From the NCBI GenBank assembly GCA_965151315.1, contig CBCTZG010000099.1, forward strand, positions 1-8,645: DNA of 8,645 nt, given 5' to 3'. Position 1 is the stretch's first letter. Each line of letters starts with the position of its first letter. Positions 1-5,035 of this stretch are shown in pieces. Made by a program: the position numbers and the translations under genes. The notes beneath the pieces are model-generated. The model was not told where the DNA came from. It saw only the letters and a program-made list of their open reading frames with translations, and searched no databases. Origin of the DNA: Avimonoglobus sp965151315 (lineage in GTDB: Bacteria; Bacillota; Clostridia; UBA1381).

Positions 1-644
1 TTGATGATGTGCAGTGGGACAACAGCGCAAAGCGCGTGACCATTTCCGGGCACGGCACGGAAATCCAGCTCAAAATCGGCGACAAAACCGCTGTTGTAAA
101 CGGTGTTTCCCAAAAAATGGATGTGGCGCCGAAAATTATTCAGAACAGAACCTATGTGCCCATCCGGTTTATATCGGAAAACATGGGCGCGGAAGTCGAC
201 TGGAATCACAAGCTGTATACGGTGGAGATCGAGAAAAAAGGTGTTACCGTGCCAGCGCAGGCCGTAAACTGGGATTATACCCGGGATGACCTAGACTGGC
301 TGGCGAAGATCGTCCATGCGGAAGCCCAAGGCGAAAGCCATCAGGGAAAGGTGGCGGTGGCCAATGTGATTTTGAACCGAACAGAAAGCCAGGATTTCCC
401 AGACACCATTTACGGGGTCATATTTGACCGGAAGTATGGCGTACAGTTTACACCCACAGCCAATGGGGCGATTTATAACAACCCGGCACAGGAAAGCTAC
501 AGGGCCGCCAAGCAGGCGCTGTACGGGAAAAGCGAGGCGGGAGAGAGCCTGTATTTCTATAACCCCCGGATCGCCGCCAGTTCTTGGATCGCCAACAACC
601 GGACTTTCTATAAGCGCATCGGTAATCACGATTTTTATTTATAA
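1..644 (+). CDS. SleB-type cell wall hydrolase with N-terminal copper-amine-oxidase-like domain (5' partial)
   Basis: The frame is open to the left edge (codons from base 3), so the GTG at 9 is probably internal and the signal peptide and start are missing. The first ~75 visible residues match the copper amine oxidase N-domain-like repeat found in Firmicute surface proteins (the motif RTYVPIRFISE is diagnostic); this is a wall or stalk module, not an oxidase. From about base 285 to the stop comes a SleB/CwlJ-type hydrolase domain: WLAKIVHAEAQGE, VANVILNR, then FYNP and the C-terminal HDFYL. The Glu at 321-323 (in HAEAQGE) corresponds to the catalytic acid of SleB-type lytic transglycosylases. 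Family members cleave peptidoglycan, classically spore cortex at germination, but vegetative paralogues are common, so a sporulation role is inference. The gene ends 97 bases before a strong terminator hairpin. Confident on family, not on cellular role. Confidence 0.9.
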   Translation, partial: DDVQWDNSAKRVTISGHGTEIQLKIGDKTAVVNGVSQKMDVAPKIIQNRTYVPIRFISENMGAEVDWNHKLYTVEIEKKGVTVPAQAVNWDYTRDDLDWLAKIVHAEAQGESHQGKVAVANVILNRTESQDFPDTIYGVIFDRKYGVQFTPTANGAIYNNPAQESYRAAKQALYGKSEAGESLYFYNPRIAASSWIANNRTFYKRIGNHDFYL

Positions 645-740
645 TTTTGTAATAGAGGAAACAAGCGTATTTGAACGGTTTGATTATAAAAAAGATTCTG
701 GACTTTAGGACAGGCTGTTACGGGACAGTGTGTTGACAAC

Positions 741-776
741 AAATAAAAAGGGCTGCCTCCGCAGCCCTTTTTATTT
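741..776. terminator. Bidirectional intrinsic terminator (16-bp perfect stem)
   Basis: Arms 741-756 and 761-776 are exact reverse complements around the loop CTCC. The core is GGGCTGC/GCAGCCC, with A-tracts on the left and T-tracts on the right, so it can terminate both the rightward hydrolase gene and the leftward CFI-box gene. The stop codon of the latter (771-773) lies inside the stem. Confidence 0.9.
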
Positions 777-1235
777 ATAAAATCTCTTTTTTAGCTTTTG
801 GTATTCCCGTTTATAGATAGCGTATGCCTCATCCAGCATTGACCGTTTTATTGCTTCAATACAGGGGGCGATCATTTTATCGTATATTTCTTGATAGATT
901 TTATAAAAATTTTTCCGTGTGTTGATCTCCTCGACTATCTGCGGCGCAACTTTATAATATTCACTGACTTCGCTGCAAAGGGTATCGGTCCTGCACATAT
1001 ATGTATCGCGGAATTCCCGCAAGAGCGTTAACTCTTCGCCGCCGTCAGCGCAGCCTAAGACGCCTATACAGGCTGATGTTATATAACAGCCGCCGCTATC
1101 TTCGGCTTTGTAAATTGGACAATCTTCATAGTCATACCCCCGGCAGTAACGATAGTATGCATCGGAGTCAACATAATCTTCTTTTTTGCTGCAATAGTAG
1201 TCATTTTGCCTAAAATAATAATATTTACATGACAC
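771..1235 (-). CDS. CFI-box-CTERM-type cysteine-rich protein, function unknown
   Basis: This is a 154-aa cytosolic-looking protein without signal peptide or membrane segment. Residues 1-45 are rich in Tyr and Asp and hold four cysteines (C3, C15, C31, C39; YCRGYDYEDCP), plausibly a small metal-binding module. Residues 50-103 match the CFI-box domain as I remember it: it starts CYITSAC (consensus CFIATA), then LLREFRDTYM, then SEYYKVAPQIVEEI. The remainder is a charged, probably helical tail. The start is a GTG at 1233-1235, chosen because AAGGGGTGG (1242-1250 on the minus strand) lies 6 bases upstream and no in-frame ATG occurs before residue 80. It begins 17 bases after the unknown gene at 1253-1732, so the two are probably cotranscribed. 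No biochemical role is established for the CFI-box to my knowledge. The region is AT-rich compared with flanking genes. Confidence 0.75.
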   Translation of the reverse strand: MSCKYYYFRQNDYYCSKKEDYVDSDAYYRYCRGYDYEDCPIYKAEDSGGCYITSACIGVLGCADGGEELTLLREFRDTYMCRTDTLCSEVSEYYKVAPQIVEEINTRKNFYKIYQEIYDKMIAPCIEAIKRSMLDEAYAIYKREYQKLKKRFYK

Positions 1236-1241
1236 GGTAAT

Positions 1242-1250
1242 CCACCCCTT
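1242..1250 (-). promoter_or_regulatory. Ribosome binding site deciding a GTG start
   Basis: AAGGGGTGG on the minus strand lies 6 bases before the GTG at 1235. It sits in the 17-base gap between the two leftward genes and supports independent translation of the CFI-box gene from a GTG. Confidence 0.7.
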
Positions 1251-1252
1251 TT

Positions 1253-1732
1253 TTAGATAAGGTCATCAAAAATATCACATATACATTGATAGTAAAAATC
1301 TTCATCTTCTTTTTTTTGCTTGTTTTGTCCAACAGTTAAAACCATTTCTGTAAGCTTTGAGCCGAGCTTGTAGCCCAGGCTCTTCCCTTTTCTGTCTTCC
1401 GTGCCGAATTCGATCTGCGCGGCTTTTTTCGACTGCTTGCTTTGTCCAAAATCATTTATAGAGACAAGCGCATATGTACCTTGATGCTTTACTCGGATAC
1501 AAAACTTGAAGTAGTCATTCAGATGTTCTGGATGATGTAAAACAATGCAGTCTTCAACAGAGGAATTAAATAATCCTCCTGACTTTACCTGGTCGTTATA
1601 AAAGCTAACCGGAATCCCCATTTTTTCGGCGCAATCTTGAATTGCGAACTGGACTGACTGTAAAGTAACATCAGTACCGTCTTGATAACGTACATTCGGC
1701 CGGAATTCTCTTAATTCATCTGCTTTTATCAT
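1253..1732 (-). CDS. Unrecognised 159-aa protein, partner of the CFI-box gene
   Basis: I do not recognise a named domain. The protein is soluble, with no signal or membrane segments. It has an N-terminal part with ELREFRPNVRY, a middle that looks like alternating strands (SVEDCIVLHHPEH, FKFCIRVKHQGTYALVSIND), a basic stretch (QSKQSKKA) and a strongly acidic C-terminus (KKEDEDFYYQCICDIFDDLI). It resembles uncharacterised proteins I have seen in Firmicute genomes, but I cannot attach a family name. The ATG at 1732 is chosen over the in-frame ATG at 1792 because AAAAGGAG lies 7 bases upstream, while the earlier one lacks a Shine-Dalgarno sequence and lies next to the predicted transcription start. 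It is the first gene of the two-gene leftward operon, has a near-consensus promoter, and is divergent from the Xre gene. The coding sequence is AT-rich. Confidence 0.75.
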   Translation of the reverse strand: MIKADELREFRPNVRYQDGTDVTLQSVQFAIQDCAEKMGIPVSFYNDQVKSGGLFNSSVEDCIVLHHPEHLNDYFKFCIRVKHQGTYALVSINDFGQSKQSKKAAQIEFGTEDRKGKSLGYKLGSKLTEMVLTVGQNKQKKEDEDFYYQCICDIFDDLI

Positions 1733-1739
1733 ATTTTTA

Positions 1740-1747
1740 CTCCTTTT
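1740..1747 (-). promoter_or_regulatory. Ribosome binding site fixing the start at 1732
   Basis: AAAAGGAG on the minus strand, 7 bases before the ATG at 1732. No comparable site precedes the in-frame ATG at 1792. Confidence 0.75.
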
Positions 1748-1800
1748 CAATAATTTCTTATGACACTTAACCGTTAGAATCTTTAATGTCATTTTTTATC

Positions 1801-1829
1801 ATTTTAACATTATATTTGCAACATGTCAA
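1801..1829 (-). promoter_or_regulatory. Sigma-A-type promoter of the leftward two-gene operon
   Basis: On the minus strand, TTGACA (1829-1824) and TAAAAT (1806-1801) are separated by exactly 17 bases. A transcript would start near 1793 and leave a leader of about 60 bases. The site lies in an intergenic region of about 20% GC (12 of 60 bases in 1801-1860). Confidence 0.75.
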
Positions 1830-1854
1830 GTTATATTTATTATTTTTTGCGTTG

Positions 1855-1883
1855 TTGTTAAAAATATTTTTACTATATAAAAT
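1855..1883 (+). promoter_or_regulatory. Probable promoter of the Xre gene
   Basis: TTGTTA (1855-1860), a 17-base spacer, then TAAAAT (1878-1883). The -35 is weaker than in the divergent promoter. Overlapping alternatives exist in this AT-rich stretch (TTGTTG at 1852, TATAAA at 1876), so the exact boxes are uncertain. Confidence 0.5.
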
Positions 1884-1909
1884 AATATTATAGGAAGGGG
1901 TATTGCTCT

Positions 1910-2137
1910 ATGCGGCGAAAGCATTTTGAAAAATATAAATATTTAGGGTTAAATATCGCGTATTATCGCAAAGCCAAAAATCTCTCGCAGCTAAAATTAG
2001 CAGAACTGGTCAATATCAGCAGAACACATATGAGCAGGATTGAAACTGCTGACTGCGCTGTTTCTTTAGACGTTATTTTTGATATATGCGACGTTTTGGA
2101 AATACCGGTAGAAAAGCTATTCATTTTTAGGGTTTAA
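1910..2137 (+). CDS. Small Xre/Cro-CI family HTH transcriptional regulator
   Basis: This is a 75-aa protein that is essentially one helix-turn-helix domain (residues ~11-70). The pattern is LGLNIAYYRKAKNLSQLKLAELVNIS, then THMSRIETA as recognition helix, then DVIFDICDVLEIPVEKLF, the classic HTH_3 layout. There is no sensor or oligomerisation domain. The ATG at 1910 follows AGGAAGGGG with 9 bases spacing. The gene diverges from the unknown/CFI-box operon across a 177-base AT-rich gap containing both promoters, the usual arrangement for a regulator controlling itself and its neighbour; that regulation is inference. Codon use is AT-rich like its two neighbours (16 G/C in 60 bases at 1921-1980), which supports a common origin. 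It is followed by a strong hairpin terminator. Confidence 0.9.
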   Translation: MRRKHFEKYKYLGLNIAYYRKAKNLSQLKLAELVNISRTHMSRIETADCAVSLDVIFDICDVLEIPVEKLFIFRV

Positions 2138-2195
2138 AAAAACTTGTTTAGTCAGGGGCAGGCAGCAAGGATATCAGTTGTGTGTATAAAATTGC

Positions 2196-2245
2196 ATATA
2201 AAAAGCGAAAAGATGTCGTCTCGTACATCTTTTCGCTTTTTATAT
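2196..2245. terminator. Bidirectional terminator with 21-bp perfect stem
   Basis: Arms 2196-2216 and 2225-2245 are perfect reverse complements around an 8-base loop (CGTCTCGT). The A-rich left base and T-rich right base (CGCTTTTTATAT) suit termination both for the Xre gene and for the converging DtxR-family gene. The stem is unusually long for a terminator. Confidence 0.85.
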
Positions 2246-2283
2246 CCCATTTTCTATACGGTATTCAGGAAACTTTTTTGAAT

Positions 2284-2658
2284 TTACAGGATTCCATTTT
2301 TTTTTAAATGGCTTTTGATGCGCTGAAAGCTTTCCGAGCTGATGTCATGCTCAATTTTACAGCTGTCGGCGTAAGCGGTTTCCTCATCCACGCCCAAAGC
2401 CATCAAGCCCTTAGCCAGGACTTGATGCCGCTCGTAGATTTTGTCCGCGATGGCAAGCCCAGCCGGAGTCAGGCTGATCTGGCCGTCGGCGTTTACGCAA
2501 ATATATCCGTTTTCCCGGAGGGACTTCATAGCTACGCTGACGCTGGGCTTGCTGACGGACAGCTGATTTGCGATATCAATGGAACGGACAAATCCGTTCT
2601 TATTTTTTAGCATTAAAATAGATTCCAAATAATTTTCCGCGGATTCATGGATTTTCAT
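2284..2658 (-). CDS. DtxR/MntR-family metal-dependent transcriptional regulator
   Basis: This is a 124-aa cytosolic regulator. Residues ~5-62 form a winged helix (AENYLESILML, RSIDIANQLSVSKPSVSVAMKSLRENGYI), and residues ~63-120 the dimerisation and metal-binding part (LTPAGLAIADKIYERHQVL, CKIEHDISSESFQRI). There is no C-terminal SH3/FeoA-like domain, as in MntR (142 aa in B. subtilis). Compared with MntR, the metal ligands E12, H78, E103 and H104 are kept, N9 stands where MntR has Asp8, and C100 stands where MntR has Glu99. A Cys there is the DtxR arrangement, so metal preference (Mn or Fe) cannot be called. The ATG at 2658 is preferred over 2691 because AAAAGGAG lies 8 bases upstream. It follows the transporter gene by 33 bases and is likely in its operon. 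Confidence 0.9.
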   Translation of the reverse strand: MKIHESAENYLESILMLKNKNGFVRSIDIANQLSVSKPSVSVAMKSLRENGYICVNADGQISLTPAGLAIADKIYERHQVLAKGLMALGVDEETAYADSCKIEHDISSESFQRIKSHLKKNGIL

Positions 2659-2666
2659 ATCAGCCA

Positions 2667-2674
2667 CTCCTTTT
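2667..2674 (-). promoter_or_regulatory. Ribosome binding site fixing the regulator start at 2658
   Basis: AAAAGGAG on the minus strand, 8 bases before the ATG at 2658. It removes the 11 extra residues that the longer open frame from 2691 would add. Confidence 0.75.
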
Positions 2675-2691
2675 TTAAACGTATCTATCAA

Positions 2692-4074
2692 TTATTGAAA
2701 CAAACCGGGGAAAAATTTCGCGATATATCCCTGGGCAAAAATAAACAGGACGATCAGGGGCAAAATATAGGAAACATACACCCGCATACCCTTAGGAAAT
2801 CGAAGCCCTTTGCCGGTGTTTGCCTCCTGCAGGAAATGATCCCAGCCCCAGCCCCAGCGGCGGGTGCAAAACAGCAGATAGACCAAAGACCCCAGGGGAA
2901 GGATGTTGTTACTGATTATAAAATCCTCCAGATCCATAATGGTACTGCCGGGCCCCAGGGGCTGGAACCCGCTGAGCACATTAAAGCCCAGAATGCAGGG
3001 CATAGACAGCAGCAGAATCAAAATCCAGTTGATCATCACAGTTTTACGGCGGCTCCAGTGTTTTAGATCCATCCAGCAGGAAATCAGGTTTTCAAATACC
3101 GCAATAACGGTAGACAGGGCCGCAAAGAGCAGGAAAATAAAGAACAAGGATCCCCAGATCCGCCCCCCGGGCATGGCGGCAAAAACATTGGGCAGGGTCA
3201 CAAAGATCAGATTCGGCCCGCTGTCCGGGCTGACGTTATAGGTGAAGCAGGCGGGGAATATGATTAGGCCCGCAATCAACGCAACGCCGGTGTCCAGCAG
3301 AGTGATGCGGACAGCTTCGCCGGCCAGGGTATGGGTCTTTTCGATGTAGCTGCCGAAAATCGCGATGGAGCCCATGCCGATACTCAAGGTGAAAAACGCC
3401 TGCCCCATAGCGTCAAATACAGCGTTAAACAGCCCCTGCTCCGCAAGCTTCCCAAAGTCCGGCCGCAGATAAAAGCTTAAGCCCTGCCCGGCGCCGGCGA
3501 GGGTGCAGGAATGAACGGCCAGCACCGCCATAATCCCCAAAAGGCAAAGCATCATGACCTTCGTGATTTTTTCCACACCGTTTTTCAGGCCAAACGAACA
3601 AACGGCAAAGCAGCCGGTGACAATGACGCCCATAACCAGCGTCATGGTAAGGGGATCGTTTTGCATGGCTGCAAAAACCCCGGTAATTTGCTGTGTATCC
3701 AGGCCGGAAAATTCACCGGCCAGCATTTTTTTACAGTATAACAGCATCCAACCACTGATGGTGGTATAAAACATCATTAGAAGATAATTCCCGGCAATGG
3801 CGGCGTATTTATAGAGATGGAATTTCGCGCCCTTAGGCTCCAGCCGGTCAAATGAGGTGGCGATACTCTGCTGGCTGGCCCGGCCCACAGCTAGCTCCAT
3901 TACCATAATCGGAAGCCCCAAAAGCAATAAAAAAACAAGGTACAAAAGCACAAACGCCGCGCCGCCGTATTTCCCGGTGATATAAGGAAACCGCCAGACG
4001 TTGCCCAAGCCGATGGCGCAGCCTGCGGAGATCAACAAAAATCCCAGCCGGGAGGAGAACTTTTCCCGTTCCAT
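2692..4074 (-). CDS. NSS/SNF-family sodium-dependent amino-acid transporter
   Basis: This is a 460-aa integral membrane protein of the LeuT fold, probably importing an amino acid with Na+. TM1 carries the family signature GCAIGLGNVWRFPYI (residues ~18-32), with the broken-helix GLGN and the WRFP that follow LeuT. TM2 continues with GLPIMVMELAVGR. I count 11 hydrophobic segments, ending with VYVSYILPLIVLFIF; bacterial 11-TM members such as MhsT and TnaT have a similar length. TM6 shows FFTLSIGMGSIAIFGSY and TM8 FAALSTVIAVFE, both typical. The position of LeuT Asn21 is a Cys here, a site that varies in the family. The ATG at 4074 is chosen for GGAAAGGCGG just upstream; the in-frame ATG at 4137 would lie within the promoter. 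Substrate is not predictable. It is the first gene of an operon with the DtxR-family regulator. Confidence 0.93.
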   Translation of the reverse strand: MEREKFSSRLGFLLISAGCAIGLGNVWRFPYITGKYGGAAFVLLYLVFLLLLGLPIMVMELAVGRASQQSIATSFDRLEPKGAKFHLYKYAAIAGNYLLMMFYTTISGWMLLYCKKMLAGEFSGLDTQQITGVFAAMQNDPLTMTLVMGVIVTGCFAVCSFGLKNGVEKITKVMMLCLLGIMAVLAVHSCTLAGAGQGLSFYLRPDFGKLAEQGLFNAVFDAMGQAFFTLSIGMGSIAIFGSYIEKTHTLAGEAVRITLLDTGVALIAGLIIFPACFTYNVSPDSGPNLIFVTLPNVFAAMPGGRIWGSLFFIFLLFAALSTVIAVFENLISCWMDLKHWSRRKTVMINWILILLLSMPCILGFNVLSGFQPLGPGSTIMDLEDFIISNNILPLGSLVYLLFCTRRWGWGWDHFLQEANTGKGLRFPKGMRVYVSYILPLIVLFIFAQGYIAKFFPGLFQ

Positions 4075-4108
4075 ACAAATCCGCCTTTCCAAATCAATCG
4101 ATGTTCTT

Positions 4109-4137
4109 ATTTTATCATATTTCCCGAATTTATGCAA
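4109..4137 (-). promoter_or_regulatory. Promoter of the transporter-regulator operon
   Basis: On the minus strand, TTGCAT (4137-4132), a 17-base spacer, then TAAAAT (4114-4109). It predicts a leader of roughly 25-30 bases, too short for a riboswitch. Confidence 0.6.
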
Positions 4138-4214
4138 GATTATGTTTTGCCGGGCTGATTTCTTTATTGGCGCGGAATTTCTTTTGGGTTCAATTTTTTC
4201 GGATTGTAAACGGG

Positions 4215-4252
4215 CAGATCCGGCAGACGGGGAAATCCGTCTGCCGGATCTG
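4215..4252. repeat. Perfect 16-bp inverted repeat (hairpin)
   Basis: Arms 4215-4230 (CAGATCCGGCAGACGG) and 4237-4252 are exact reverse complements around GGAAAT. It lies 4 bases beyond the stop of the broken immunity-type gene on the minus strand, so it could be that gene's terminator. It lacks a contiguous T-run on either side, so a REP-like palindrome is also possible. Confidence 0.75.
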
Positions 4253-4256
4253 TATG

Positions 4257-4364
4257 CTATTCAATTTTCCCTCGGTCTTTGTGCTCTGCCCAGACCAAAG
4301 CGGCTACCCAGCCGACAAAAGTCCATCCCAAGAAAATATTGCGCAGCAGAATCGCAGTCTTTTA
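4257..4364 (-). pseudogene. Truncated superinfection-immunity-type membrane protein remnant
   Basis: Reading the minus strand from 4361 to the TAG at 4259-4257 gives 34 residues with a hydrophobic core LLRNIFLGWTFVGWVAALVWA followed by a charged tail EHKDRGKIE (sequence split here at the motif). The LGWT-x-x-GW-x-x-ALVWA pattern is the hallmark of the second membrane segment of small superinfection-immunity family proteins (Pfam Imm_superinfect, from memory). An in-frame TAA at 4364-4362 and the absence of any start or first membrane segment show it is broken. The reading frame beyond the TAA (FFIQQRR) could be the degraded upstream part. A transposase remnant begins about 25 bases further right, so insertion probably removed the 5' end. 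Family members are small membrane proteins named after phage superinfection immunity; the function of chromosomal copies is mostly unproven. Confidence 0.6.
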
Positions 4365-4389
4365 CCGGCGCTGTTGAATAAAAAAATCT

Positions 4390-4686
4390 GTACAGACCGA
4401 CAATGGCTTTGCATTTACCAACCGGTTTTCCAATGCAAAGCGGGATATCCCCACGCTCTTTGAAGCCATTGCCCAAAAGCCCGGCATACGTCATAAGCGC
4501 ATCCGGCTTTACACACCAGGACACAACGGTAAAGCGGAACGCAGTCGCCGTAAAGGCCAAAAACGCTTCTATTCCTGCCATTGCTTCTGGTCTTTGCAGG
4601 ATTTCGAAAACAGCTTGCTGTCATAGCCGGCGTTCCAATGACTTCCCCACACGACCTCTTACGAGTTCATTGTACAATATGTTTGA
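4390..4686 (+). pseudogene. Decayed DDE transposase C-terminal fragment (IS481/IS3-like, rve fold)
   Basis: Without any start codon, the frame from 4390 reads VQTDNGFAFTNRFSNAKRD, then GIRHKRIRLYTPGHNGKAER and KGQKRFYSCH, ending at a TAG at 4624-4626. This is the second half of an integrase-core transposase: the TDNG aspartate and the HNGKxE glutamate of the catalytic triad are both present. Homology continues after a shift into the next frame (HSRRSNDFPTRPL, from 4622) and shifts back for EFIVQYV and TGA at 4684-4686, where a short deletion seems to have removed the usual GW-S-P segment. At least two frameshifts and a lost N-terminal half make it non-functional. The exact IS ends cannot be placed; the AT-rich stretch after 4686 may include the right terminus. 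Nearest family is from memory, so treat it as approximate. Confidence 0.8.
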
Positions 4687-4701
4687 CAAACCTTTATTTT
4701 T

Positions 4702-4983
4702 TTAGTTTTTTATATAGATTCGGCCGTCCGGTAAGAACACGGCGCCTTCTTTTACCAACAGCTCGCGGGCCAGGGTGTCAGCGCCGCAAACGATTTTGCC
4801 ATCCGCCCGGACCACCCTGTGCCAAGGAAGATCCGCAGGGCATTTTCGCATTGCCCATCCCACCTGCCTGGCCGCCCGGGGATTCCCCAGGATCCGGGCA
4901 ATCTGCCCATATGTCAAAACTTCTCCCGGAGGAATCTGCGCCACAATTTCATAAACCTGCTGATAGAATCCCTTTTTCACCAT
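4702..4983 (-). CDS. Alkyltransferase-like protein (ATL; MGMT fold without active-site Cys)
   Basis: This 93-aa protein has the DNA-binding domain of O6-alkylguanine-DNA alkyltransferases: FYQQVYEIVAQIPPGEVLTYGQIA, then ARQVGWAMRKC, then PWHRVVRADGKI. The canonical PCHRV active site is PWHRV, with Trp54 in place of the acceptor Cys, which defines ATL proteins (E. coli YbaZ, S. pombe Atl1). These bind O6-alkylguanine, flip it and hand the lesion to nucleotide excision repair instead of repairing it. Tyr25 and Arg39 fall at the positions of the nucleotide-flipping Tyr and Arg finger known in Atl1. There is no N-terminal methyltransferase domain, as expected for the family. The ATG at 4983 has GAGGG upstream. 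It lies 52 bases after the deacetylase stop, beyond a hairpin; I see no convincing promoter, so it may depend on read-through. Confidence 0.9.
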   Translation of the reverse strand: MVKKGFYQQVYEIVAQIPPGEVLTYGQIARILGNPRAARQVGWAMRKCPADLPWHRVVRADGKIVCGADTLARELLVKEGAVFLPDGRIYIKN

Positions 4984-5006
4984 GATGATCCCTCATTGTA
5001 ATACAG

Positions 5007-5034
5007 AAAACAGCCGGACGCCAGCCCGGCTGTT
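5007..5034 (-). terminator. Intrinsic terminator after the deacetylase gene
   Basis: Arms 5009-5017 (AACAGCCGG on the plus strand) and 5026-5034 pair perfectly around an 8-base loop. On the minus strand the stem ends in CTGTT followed by TTCTG, a short T-run. It sits one base beyond the deacetylase stop and upstream of the ATL gene, so it may attenuate ATL expression. Confidence 0.65.
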
Positions 5035-5035
5035 C

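Noticed and set aside
733..738. TTGACA as a rightward promoter
   Set aside because: There is no -10 box at 16-18 bases; that spacing falls inside the terminator stem, and no rightward gene follows.
645..740. Possible small gene or RNA after the SleB-like gene
   Set aside because: No ribosome binding site with a start, no structured element other than the downstream terminator; the plus-strand frame over 424-708 is a shadow of the hydrolase gene.
1733..1792. N-terminal extension of the unknown 159-aa protein to the ATG at 1792
   Set aside because: There is no ribosome binding site before 1792, and it coincides with the predicted transcription start; a strong site precedes 1732.
741..2245. 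The two flanking hairpins as terminal inverted repeats of one mobile element
   Set aside because: The hairpin at 741-776 and the one at 2196-2245 do not share sequence, and no target duplication or transposase is present; terminators explain them.
4075..4137. N-terminal extension of the transporter to the ATG at 4137
   Set aside because: The extension would lie inside the -35/-10 region and adds hydrophilic residues before the usual family start.
4001..4463. Plus-strand open frames upstream of the transposase fragment
   Set aside because: They run across the transporter start, its promoter, the hairpin and the immunity remnant, with no ribosome binding site and no family resemblance.
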